From assembly GCF_004339725.1 (NCBI RefSeq), contig NZ_SMGK01000002.1, forward strand, positions 434,001 through 498,000: 64,000 nt of DNA, in the 5' to 3' direction. The translations under genes were made by a program, and so were the position numbers. Positions within the stretch are counted from its first letter, which is position 1. Each line of letters begins with the position of its first letter. Positions 17,755-25,079 of this stretch are shown here, piece after piece. The notes under the pieces are model-generated. The model was given only the letters and a program-made list of their open reading frames with translations. It did not search any database and was not told the DNA's origin. The DNA is from Acidipila rosea (GTDB lineage Bacteria > Acidobacteriota > Terriglobia > Terriglobales > Acidobacteriaceae).

Positions 17755-19149
17755 GTGACGATTCTCCATGAAGACCGTCTTTTCCCCGCCAGCGCAGAAA
17801 CTCGCAGCATTGCGCGCCGTCTTTACGATTCAATTGCCGGGCTGCCTATCATCAGCCCCCACGGCCACACGCAGGCGCGATGGTTCGCTGAGAATGAGCC
17901 TTTCCCGGACCCGGCGAAGCTCTTCATCCAGCCTGACCATTACGTCTACCGGATGCTCTACAGCCAGGGTGTCTCTCTGGAGGACCTCGGCGTCGGTCAG
18001 GAGACGATCCCCGACTCACGCAAGGTCTGGCGCATCTTTGCCGAGCACTACTATCTCTTCCGCGCCACGCCCACCCGCATGTGGCTCGACTATGCTTTTC
18101 AGGAGCTGTTCGGTTTAAGCCACCGGCTCTCCGCCAGGACCGCGGATCACTACTACGATGTCATCTCAGAAAAACTGTCGACGCCCGAGTTCCGTCCGCG
18201 CGCGCTCTACGAGCGCTTCAACCTGGAGGTGCTCGCCACCACGGATTCCCCGCTGGACTCGCTCTCCTGGCACGAAGCCGTCCGAGACTCCGGCTGGAAA
18301 GCCCGCATTCTGCCCACGTTCCGTCCTGACTCCGTGGTGGACGCCGGGTATGCAAACTTCCATCAGAATCTGGTCACCCTCGGCGAAGTAACTGGCGAAG
18401 ATACCTCCTCCTGGACGGGGTATCTCAACGCCCTTCGCAAGTCGCGGCAGCGGTTCAAGCAGCTTGGCTGCACCGCCACCGATCACGGCCACCCCACAGC
18501 ACAAACGGCCGACCTCTCTCCTGCTGAAGCCTCCGCTCTGTACGCTCGCGTTTTCTCCGGCAACGCAGACGATGCCGCGCATGAACTCTTCCGCGCGCAG
18601 ATGCTTACCGAGATGGCGCGCATGAGCGTTGAAGACGGTCTGGTCATGCAGATTCACCCGGGCAGCTCGCGTAATCACAACCGCCTCGTTTATGAGCGTT
18701 TCGGTCGCGACACGGGCGCAGATATTCCCACGCCGACCAACTACGTCCATGCGCTCAAACCAATGCTCGACCGCTTCGGCAACGAACCAGGGCTTTCGAT
18801 CATTCTCTTCACGCTCGACGAGTCAACGTACAGCCGAGAACTCGCCCCGCTGGCGGGCCACTATCCGTGCCTCAAGCTGGGGCCGCCCTGGTGGTTCCAC
18901 GATAGTCCGGAGGGCATGATGCGCTTCCGGCAGCTTGTCACTGAGACCGCCGGCTTCTACAACACGGTGGGTTTCAACGACGACACGCGGGCGTTCCTCT
19001 CGATTCCTGCGCGTCACGACGTCGCACGCCGCATCGATGCGGCTTATCTCGCGGGACTGGTCGCTGACCATCGGCTCGACGAAGACGAAGCCTTCGAGGT
19101 GGCACGCGAACTCACCAGTGAACTTGTGCGCCGGGCCTACCGGCTCTAG
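17755..19149 (+). CDS. uxaC: Uronate isomerase
   Basis: A 464-residue UxaC, the usual length. It interconverts D-galacturonate and D-tagaturonate, or D-glucuronate and D-fructuronate, in the cytoplasm. The amidohydrolase-fold metal pair is seen as His36 and His38 in SPHGHTQ, and the typical QIHPGSSRNHN and the aspartate in VGFNDDTRAFLSI are present. The start is a GTG at 17755, 12 bases after GGAGAG. It opens the hexuronate operon, divergent from the GntR regulator and controlled by operator site 2. The next gene, an MFS carrier, is 78 bp downstream with its own promoter-like site. Confidence 0.95.
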   Translation: MTILHEDRLFPASAETRSIARRLYDSIAGLPIISPHGHTQARWFAENEPFPDPAKLFIQPDHYVYRMLYSQGVSLEDLGVGQETIPDSRKVWRIFAEHYYLFRATPTRMWLDYAFQELFGLSHRLSARTADHYYDVISEKLSTPEFRPRALYERFNLEVLATTDSPLDSLSWHEAVRDSGWKARILPTFRPDSVVDAGYANFHQNLVTLGEVTGEDTSSWTGYLNALRKSRQRFKQLGCTATDHGHPTAQTADLSPAEASALYARVFSGNADDAAHELFRAQMLTEMARMSVEDGLVMQIHPGSSRNHNRLVYERFGRDTGADIPTPTNYVHALKPMLDRFGNEPGLSIILFTLDESTYSRELAPLAGHYPCLKLGPPWWFHDSPEGMMRFRQLVTETAGFYNTVGFNDDTRAFLSIPARHDVARRIDAAYLAGLVADHRLDEDEAFEVARELTSELVRRAYRL

Positions 19150-19151
19150 CC

Positions 19152-19181
19152 TTGACAGAGGTTTGACCACCTAAGTAGAAA
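19152..19181 (+). promoter_or_regulatory. Promoter with internal operator before the hexuronate MFS carrier (site 3)
   Basis: A good -35 TTGACA (19152-19157), an 18-bp spacer and a -10 TAGAAA (19176-19181) are seen in the uxaC-MFS gap. The spacer holds an operator-like 13-mer on the minus strand, GTGGTCAAACCTC (19158-19170). A protein bound there would sit between the two promoter boxes. It is the weakest palindrome of the four but keeps the GTGGTC half. Confidence 0.6.
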
Positions 19182-19227
19182 CATTCCGACACCGATTTCC
19201 GCGCGCGAAGGAAGGCAGAAAACCTCA

Positions 19228-20529
19228 ATGACACCAACCGGCCTTTCTTCGCAGCAGACCGGCTCCGGCGCCACCAGCGAACGCACCACGCACCTTCGCT
19301 GGACGGTCTGCGCCATGCTCTTCTGCGCGACCTCCATCAACTACATGGATCGCCAGGTGCTCGGCATCCTTGCCTCGACCCTGCAGCACAGCATCGGCTG
19401 GACAGAGGCCCAGTACGGTTACATCATCAGCGGCTTCCAGGTAGCCTATGCGCTCGGTCTGGTGCTGGCTGGCCGCATGGTCGACAAGCTCGGCTCCCGC
19501 ATCGGATACGCCATCATCATGGGCCTCTGGAGCGCCGCGGCCATGGCTCATGCGCTCGCTCGCACCGCCCTTGGCTTCGGCATCGCACGCTTCTTTCTCG
19601 GGCTCGGTGAGTCCGGCAACTTCCCTGCCGCTATCAAAACAACCGCCGAGTGGTTTCCTCAGAGTGAGCGCTCTCTGGCCACGGGCATCTTTAACTCCGG
19701 CGCTAATGTCGGAGCTATTCTCGCTCCCGCCATCATCCCGTGGATCACGATCAAGTTTGGCTGGCAGGCGGCCTTTCTCACCACCGGCATCTTCAGCCTC
19801 ACCTGGATAGCCTGGTGGGTCACGCACTATCGCAAGCCTGCGGACAGCCCCAAGATCAGCCAGAGTGAGCTTCATTACATCCAGAGCGAACCAATTTCGG
19901 TCGCAGCTACAATCCCCTGGAAAAAGCTGATCACCTACCGGCAGACCTGGGCCTTCTCCATTGCCAAGTTCCTGACCGATCCCATCTGGTGGTTTTATCT
20001 CTACTGGCTGCCCAAATTTTTCGATAGCCGCTTTCACCTCGGCCTCAGCCATCTGGGTCTGCCTCTCATCATCGTCTACAACATCTCTGCGGTAGGCAGC
20101 GTTGGCGGTGGATGGCTTCCGGCGCTGCTCAACCGCCGCGGTCTCACGATGCCTGGCGCACGATTCACGACGATGCTCTTTTGCGCCTGCATCATCACGC
20201 CTATTTTCTTCGCCAGCCGTACCCACTCTGAATGGATGGCCATCGGCCTTCTGAGCCTTGCTGCTGCTGCTCACCAGGGATGGTCGGCCAATCTTTTCAC
20301 GACTGCTTCGGACATGTTCCCGCAGCGGGCCGTGGGCACGGTTGTAGGCATCGGCGGCATGGCCGGCTCTATCGGGGGCGTACTCTTTTCGCTCAGCGCG
20401 GGTTGGGTGCTGCAGCTGATGCACTCCTACGCTCCGCTTTTTGCCGTTTCTGCCAGCGCCTATCTGGTTGCGCTTCTGGTGCTGCGCACCATGGCCCCCG
20501 GGTTCAGGAAGATCGAAGATCCTCTTTAA
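19228..20529 (+). CDS. MFS hexuronate transporter (ExuT-like, anion:cation symporter family)
   Basis: A 433-residue MFS carrier with 12 predicted TM segments. It begins with a polar N-terminus and TM1 carrying the family motif SINYMDRQVLGIL. It also has RFFLGLGESGNFPAAIKTTA, the typical ExuT/GudP-type signature for hexuronate and glucarate carriers, and EWFPQSERSLATGIFNSG. It would import galacturonate or glucuronate with protons. Its position between uxaC and the larA-like/uxaE genes, with operator sites on both sides, supports hexuronate as substrate. Confidence 0.88.
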   Translation: MTPTGLSSQQTGSGATSERTTHLRWTVCAMLFCATSINYMDRQVLGILASTLQHSIGWTEAQYGYIISGFQVAYALGLVLAGRMVDKLGSRIGYAIIMGLWSAAAMAHALARTALGFGIARFFLGLGESGNFPAAIKTTAEWFPQSERSLATGIFNSGANVGAILAPAIIPWITIKFGWQAAFLTTGIFSLTWIAWWVTHYRKPADSPKISQSELHYIQSEPISVAATIPWKKLITYRQTWAFSIAKFLTDPIWWFYLYWLPKFFDSRFHLGLSHLGLPLIIVYNISAVGSVGGGWLPALLNRRGLTMPGARFTTMLFCACIITPIFFASRTHSEWMAIGLLSLAAAAHQGWSANLFTTASDMFPQRAVGTVVGIGGMAGSIGGVLFSLSAGWVLQLMHSYAPLFAVSASAYLVALLVLRTMAPGFRKIEDPL

Positions 20530-20541
20530 TTTTCAGGGCCA

Positions 20542-20591
20542 TTGACGAGTTCGCACGGATGCGTCTATGGTCTTAGGTGGTCATACCACTT
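20542..20591 (+). promoter_or_regulatory. Promoter and perfect operator before the larA-like gene (site 4)
   Basis: A -35 TTGACG (20542-20547), an 18-bp spacer and a -10 TATGGT (20566-20571) are followed after 5 bp by the best operator of the window. It is GTGGTCATACCAC at 20577-20589, a perfect palindrome GTGGT-n3-ACCAC. The leader to the ATG at 20623 would be about 40 bases. The layout (TTGAC box, TAnnnT box, operator over the start site) is the same as at sites 1 and 2. Confidence 0.75.
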
Positions 20592-20622
20592 GCGCCGCAT
20601 CTAACAGCAGTACGATAAACTC

Positions 20623-21897
20623 ATGAGCCTCTATCTCAGCACCGGAACCCCGGAGACTGACCTCTCCTCTGCAGACCTCAGGGCTTTGCTTACTGAGGCC
20701 TTTGGAAAGATTGGCGAACGCAAGCGGGTGCTCGCCATCCCTCCCGACCAGACGCGCCTTCACTCCCGCGCTGGAGAACTCACCCAGATTGCCTACGACC
20801 ACTTCGGCGATCGGCTCAAAGCTGTTCTGCCGGCTCTTGGCACTCACACTGCCATGTCGCCTTCGCAGCTTGACCGCATGTACGGCTCGATACCGCACGA
20901 GCTCTTTCATGCTCACAACTGGCGCACAGACATCACCACGCTCGGCACCCTGCCGCCTGAGTTCATTCACCAGCAGTCGGAGGGCAAGCTCAATTATGAA
21001 TGGCCGGCGCAGGTCAACAAGCTCCTCGTCGAGGGCGGTTTTGATCTGATCCTTTCGATAGGCCAGGTCGTGCCTCATGAAGTCATCGGCATGGCCAATT
21101 ACACCAAGAACATTCTCATCGGGACAGGCGGACGCGATGGCATTGATCGCAGCCATTATCTCGGCGCCGTGTATGGCATGGAGCGCATCATGGGGCGTGC
21201 GGAGAATCCTGTCCGCCATGTGCTCAACCATGCCGCTGAAAAGTTCCTCAACCATCTGCCGATCGTCTACGTACTCACTGTGGTTGGCCGCGCCGCCAAT
21301 GGCCGTCTGGCCGTGCGCGGTCTCTTCATCGGCGACGATGTAGAGTGCTTCCTGCGCGCCTCTGAGCTCAGCCTCAAGGTCAACTTTCAGATGCTCGACC
21401 AGCCGCTCACCAAGGCAGTCGTCTACCTTGACCCGCTTGAGTTCAAGAGCACCTGGCTGGGCAACAAGGCCGTCTATCGCACCCGGATGGCACTGGCCGA
21501 CAACGCCGAGCTCATCATCCTCGCCCCCGGCGTCAAGGAGTTTGGCGAAGACCCTGGGATTGACCGTCTCATTCGCCAATACGGCTACCACGGCACCCCC
21601 GCAACACTGGCTGCGGTTGAGCAGCATCCAGAGCTGGCCGCAGGTCTCGGCGCAGCTGCGCACCTGATCCATGGCTCGTCCGAGGGTCGTTTCAAGATCA
21701 TCTATTGCCCCGGCCATCTGACCAGGGAAGAGATCGAGAGCGTCGGCTTTGCTTACGCGGATCTCAGCACCATGAGCAGTCGCTACGATCCGGCAAAGTT
21801 GCGCGACGGCTACAACACGGTGGATGGCGAAGACATCTTCTATATCTCAAATCCCGGCCTTGGCCTCTGGGCCTATCGGGGCAGGTTCGATTCTTAA
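20623..21897 (+). CDS. LarA-family nickel-pincer hydroxyacid racemase/epimerase
   Basis: A 424-residue member of the lactate racemase (LarA, DUF2088) superfamily. The four functional residues of LarA can be matched: His75 (LGTHTAMS; LarA His108), His152 (VVPHEVIG; His174), Lys162 (YTKNILIG, cofactor attachment; Lys184) and His178 (DRSHYLG, nickel ligand; His200). The spacing 152-162-178 is exactly that of LarA. The N-terminal PPDQTR matches the family DxTR motif. Family members racemise or epimerise 2-hydroxyacids with the nickel-pincer nucleotide; from memory, some act on sugar acids such as gluconate. It is the first gene after operator site 4 and is followed by uxaE and an SDR, so an aldonate is more likely here than lactate. 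No larB/C/E cofactor genes are in the window. No clear Shine-Dalgarno precedes the ATG. Confidence 0.88.
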   Translation: MSLYLSTGTPETDLSSADLRALLTEAFGKIGERKRVLAIPPDQTRLHSRAGELTQIAYDHFGDRLKAVLPALGTHTAMSPSQLDRMYGSIPHELFHAHNWRTDITTLGTLPPEFIHQQSEGKLNYEWPAQVNKLLVEGGFDLILSIGQVVPHEVIGMANYTKNILIGTGGRDGIDRSHYLGAVYGMERIMGRAENPVRHVLNHAAEKFLNHLPIVYVLTVVGRAANGRLAVRGLFIGDDVECFLRASELSLKVNFQMLDQPLTKAVVYLDPLEFKSTWLGNKAVYRTRMALADNAELIILAPGVKEFGEDPGIDRLIRQYGYHGTPATLAAVEQHPELAAGLGAAAHLIHGSSEGRFKIIYCPGHLTREEIESVGFAYADLSTMSSRYDPAKLRDGYNTVDGEDIFYISNPGLGLWAYRGRFDS

Positions 21898-21921
21898 CAA
21901 CTAATCAATGCGGAGGAAGCA

Positions 21922-23199
21922 ATGAGCGGCAGTCTGCGGTTGGCAAAGTATTCGATCGGCGTTGGCGACAGATTCGCGCATCAGGCGAAGGCGCAGCTTC
22001 AGGCCTGCATCGAGGCGGGCAAGGCCGGCGTCGAGGTCATTCCCGTCTGGAACAAGTCCAACCGCGAGCACAATATCATCGGCTCAGAACCAGCAGCGAC
22101 ACGCGCCGCTGCCGATGCCGCCGTCAAGGCGCTTCACTGGACCAGGCCCTACCACTGCGATGCCGACCATATCAACCTCACCACCGTCGACCGCTTCCTC
22201 GCGCCATGTGACTTCTACACCATCGACGTAGCGGATGCTATCGGCACTCCTGCCGAGCCGTTGAATATCGATGCCTTCATCGCCGGTCATCCCGAACTGC
22301 ACGAGCCGGTTAAAGTCGAGGGCATTGCCGAGCCGCTCAGCATCTCGGCTGGCTATTTGAGAAGCACGGCCGCAAAGTATCTTGCCGCCGTTGAGCAGGC
22401 CGGGCAGATTTACCGCAAGATCGAAGCGAGCAAGGGCGCAGGCGCCTTCATCACTGAGGTCTCCATGGACGAAACGGACAGTCCGCAGACGCCATCGGAG
22501 CTGCTCATCATCCTCGCCGCCATCGCCGACGAAAAGATTCCCATCCAGACCATTGCACCGAAGTTCACGGGACGCTTCAACAAGGGTGTCGATTACGTCG
22601 GCGATGTAGGGCAGTTCGAACGGGAATTCAGCCTCGACATTGCGGTGATTGCCTATGCAGTCAAGCACTACGGCTTGCCGGAGAATCTCAAGCTGAGCGT
22701 CCACTCCGGCAGCGACAAGTTCTCCATCTACAAGCCGATCCACGACACGCTCAAGAGAACTGGCGCCGGTGTTCACCTGAAGACCGCAGGCACTACCTGG
22801 CTGGAAGAGCTGATTGGTCTCGCCGAGTCAGGGGGTGAAGCCCTGGTCGTGGCTAAAGAGATCTACGCCGAAGCCTATGCTCACCGTGAAGAGCTCTGCG
22901 CACCTTACGCCACTGTCATCGACATTCATCCTGCGCAGCTGCCATCGCCTGAAGAAGTCAACGGCTGGTCTTCCGAACAGTACACTTCGGCGCTGCGTCA
23001 CGATCCGCGCTCTGCCGCCTATAACAGCAGCTTCCGGCAGCTCCTTCATGTAGGATTCAAGGTCGCAGCGAAAATGGGCAACGCCTATCTCAACCTGCTC
23101 TCTGAGAATGAGCCGGTCATCGCGAAGAACGTAACCGACAATCTCTACACTCGACACATCGCGCCGGTCTTTCTCGGTCTGCCGGCCTTCACCAGGTAA
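21922..23199 (+). CDS. uxaE: Tagaturonate/fructuronate epimerase
   Basis: A 425-residue protein recognised as the UxaE family, first shown in Thermotoga to epimerise D-tagaturonate and D-fructuronate in a galacturonate route without UxaB/UxaA. It is a TIM-barrel-like, metal-using enzyme; the likely metal-site segment YHCDADHINL lies at residues 77-86, and VHSGSDKFSIY is a further conserved stretch. The start has GGAGG five bases upstream. It lies 24 bp after the larA-like gene and 3 bp before the SDR, clearly in one operon. Its presence next to uxaC gives a direct path from galacturonate to fructuronate. Confidence 0.85.
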   Translation: MSGSLRLAKYSIGVGDRFAHQAKAQLQACIEAGKAGVEVIPVWNKSNREHNIIGSEPAATRAAADAAVKALHWTRPYHCDADHINLTTVDRFLAPCDFYTIDVADAIGTPAEPLNIDAFIAGHPELHEPVKVEGIAEPLSISAGYLRSTAAKYLAAVEQAGQIYRKIEASKGAGAFITEVSMDETDSPQTPSELLIILAAIADEKIPIQTIAPKFTGRFNKGVDYVGDVGQFEREFSLDIAVIAYAVKHYGLPENLKLSVHSGSDKFSIYKPIHDTLKRTGAGVHLKTAGTTWLEELIGLAESGGEALVVAKEIYAEAYAHREELCAPYATVIDIHPAQLPSPEEVNGWSSEQYTSALRHDPRSAAYNSSFRQLLHVGFKVAAKMGNAYLNLLSENEPVIAKNVTDNLYTRHIAPVFLGLPAFTR

Positions 23200-23202
23200 G
23201 GA

Positions 23203-23985
23203 ATGCAAAACATGCAATCGCTCATGAGTCTTGAAGGCAAAACGGCAGTCGTCATCGGTGGAACCTCCGGCATCGGCCGCGCACTCTCCTTAGGCCTCGC
23301 CGAGGCAGGCGCTGACGTTATCGCCACAGCCCGTCGCAAAGAGCAGGTCGATGAGACCGCCTCTGCGATTGAATCCATCGGCCGTCGCACCGCACGCATC
23401 ACCTCCGACGTGGCAGACCGCGCCTCGCTCGAAGCGCTGCTGGCGCAGTCGCTGCAAACCTTTAATAAAGTGGACATCCTCATCAACTGCGCAGGCAAAA
23501 TCAAGCGCGCACCCACGCTCACTTTTCCTGAAGATGTCTGGCAGGACATCCTCGACACCAACCTCACCGGCACCCTGCGCGCGTGCCAGATCTTCGGTAA
23601 GCACATGCTTGACCGTGGCTACGGCCGCATCATCAACATCGCCTCGCTCAATACTTTTGTCTCGCTGTCTGAGGTGGCGGCCTACGCGGCTAGCAAGGCC
23701 GGTGTAGCGGCGCTCACCCGCTCCCTTGCCGTCGAGTGGTCGCGCCACGGCGTCATCGTCAACGCCATCGCCCCCGGTGTCTTCCGCACCGCCCTCAACG
23801 CCGAGCTGCTCGACAGCACCCCTCGCGGCAAGGAGCTGCTGATGCGCACGCCCATGGGACGCTTTGGCAAGACCGAAGAAGTTGTGGGAGCCGCGGTCTA
23901 TCTGGCCTCCGACGCCGCATCGTTTGTTACCGGCCAGGTGCTTACCGTTGACGGTGGATTCCTCGCGAGCGGCGTGAATCAATAG
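23203..23985 (+). CDS. SDR-family oxidoreductase, probable fructuronate/mannonate dehydrogenase
   Basis: A 260-residue classical short-chain dehydrogenase. It has the cofactor loop GGTSGIGRA, NCAGK in place of NNAG, the catalytic Ser in IASLNT and Tyr-x3-Lys in YAASKAG, and the C-terminal GQVLTVDGGF. It resembles KduD/YjmF-type sugar-acid dehydrogenases. With UxaC and UxaE ahead of it, reduction of fructuronate to mannonate is the most likely role; 2-keto-3-deoxygluconate metabolism (KduD-like) is the alternative. AAGGA sits directly before the first ATG (23203), so the second ATG at 23212 has the better spacing. A strong terminator follows the gene. Confidence 0.82.
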   Translation: MQNMQSLMSLEGKTAVVIGGTSGIGRALSLGLAEAGADVIATARRKEQVDETASAIESIGRRTARITSDVADRASLEALLAQSLQTFNKVDILINCAGKIKRAPTLTFPEDVWQDILDTNLTGTLRACQIFGKHMLDRGYGRIINIASLNTFVSLSEVAAYAASKAGVAALTRSLAVEWSRHGVIVNAIAPGVFRTALNAELLDSTPRGKELLMRTPMGRFGKTEEVVGAAVYLASDAASFVTGQVLTVDGGFLASGVNQ

Positions 23986-23993
23986 CCCCAACG

Positions 23994-24036
23994 AAAAAGC
24001 GGGATGACAGGGGGAAACCCCGTCATCCCGCTTTTT
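23994..24036. terminator. Bidirectional terminator between the convergent SDR and DsbA-like genes
   Basis: A long inverted repeat with arms AAAAAGCGGGATGAC and GTCATCCCGCTTTTT, inner GGGG/CCCC and a GAAA loop, with one bulged A. The A-run on one side and T-run on the other give a U-tract in both directions. Confidence 0.9.
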
Positions 24037-24051
24037 CTATTTGCCCTTCCG

Positions 24052-25038
24052 TTATTTGTCGAGCTGCATCTGGTAAGCCACGATCTGCTTGAGCGTAGCG
24101 TAGGGCACTGCATTGACCGGCAACCCTCGCCCGTTGATGAACAGCCACGGCGTCTGATTCACATCCAGACTCTGCGCCAGCTTCACCGAGCCTTCTACCG
24201 CAGCCTTGGTCTCAGGCGTCGCCGCACAGGCCGCCACCTTCGAGGGATCGGCACCGGCCTTGGTGACCGCGTCTGAGAGCGCCTGTTCGGCGCCCGTAGG
24301 CGTCAGGTTTGCCTGATTTTCAAAGGTAGCATCGGCATACTTGAAGAATGCGTCGTTGCCATTCAGCTTCGCTACGCAAGTGCCGAACGCTGCTGCCTTG
24401 AAGGCCTCAGGATGAATGCCTTCCAGGGGATAGTTCTGGAAAACAAAGTGAGCGTTGGGGAAATCCGTCAGCAGCCGAGCAATCGTCGGCTGCGCTTCCT
24501 TGCAGTGCGGGCACTGGAAATCCGCAAACTCGACCAGCTCCACATCCTTGCTCGCGCCTCCCTTGGATGGGCCATTGGCCTGAGCCTGCAGCATCTGCCG
24601 CGCTTCCTGGTAGGGATGCGCGCCAAAGGGCAGCACATCGTTTGAGATCAGATGCTGGCCGTCCGGCGTTACAAAAAACACCAGCGTGGCAACTTGCTGG
24701 GCATTCTGCTGCGATGCGACGTACACGACAACCTTGCTGATTCCCGGAGCCGGCGTCTTCTCGATGGCCTCCACCTGCCATACCCGCTGAGGATCGTATC
24801 CCCAGGATGCCTTCAGGAAAGCATCCACGACCTCTTTCGTTGGCTGTGCGGCTGTAAAGTTCTTGGGGTCGGGCGTCGGAAACTTCGGCGCAGCAGGCGC
24901 GGCGGGTGCGGGTGTACCCTGGGCAGGCGCAGCAGGCACGCTCTCCGTGGTGCTGGTGGCCTGGGCAAATGCGAGGGGAGCAGCAGCGCTGAGGAGCGCC
25001 ACCGCAATTGTGCTGCGAAGAGTTACGCGAAAATCCAT
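24052..25038 (-). CDS. Secreted DsbA-like thioredoxin-fold protein
   Basis: A 328-residue exported protein. A signal peptide (about residues 1-26, ending AFAQ) is followed by a Pro/Ala-rich linker (to about 55), an extra alpha/beta domain (about 60-150), and then a DsbA-type thioredoxin domain. The latter opens with VEFADFQCPHCKEAQP, so the CPHC redox pair is intact. It ends with NQTPWLFINGRGL, which holds the cis-Pro loop of the fold. A periplasmic dithiol-disulfide role is expected; this architecture is also close to BdbD/DsbG-type proteins. It stands alone after the bidirectional terminator, and its partner DsbB is not in view. Confidence 0.87.
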   Translation of the reverse strand: MDFRVTLRSTIAVALLSAAAPLAFAQATSTTESVPAAPAQGTPAPAAPAAPKFPTPDPKNFTAAQPTKEVVDAFLKASWGYDPQRVWQVEAIEKTPAPGISKVVVYVASQQNAQQVATLVFFVTPDGQHLISNDVLPFGAHPYQEARQMLQAQANGPSKGGASKDVELVEFADFQCPHCKEAQPTIARLLTDFPNAHFVFQNYPLEGIHPEAFKAAAFGTCVAKLNGNDAFFKYADATFENQANLTPTGAEQALSDAVTKAGADPSKVAACAATPETKAAVEGSVKLAQSLDVNQTPWLFINGRGLPVNAVPYATLKQIVAYQMQLDK

Positions 25039-25079
25039 TGATATCCTTCCTGCCTTGGCAGTCTTTCTGACCTTCTATG

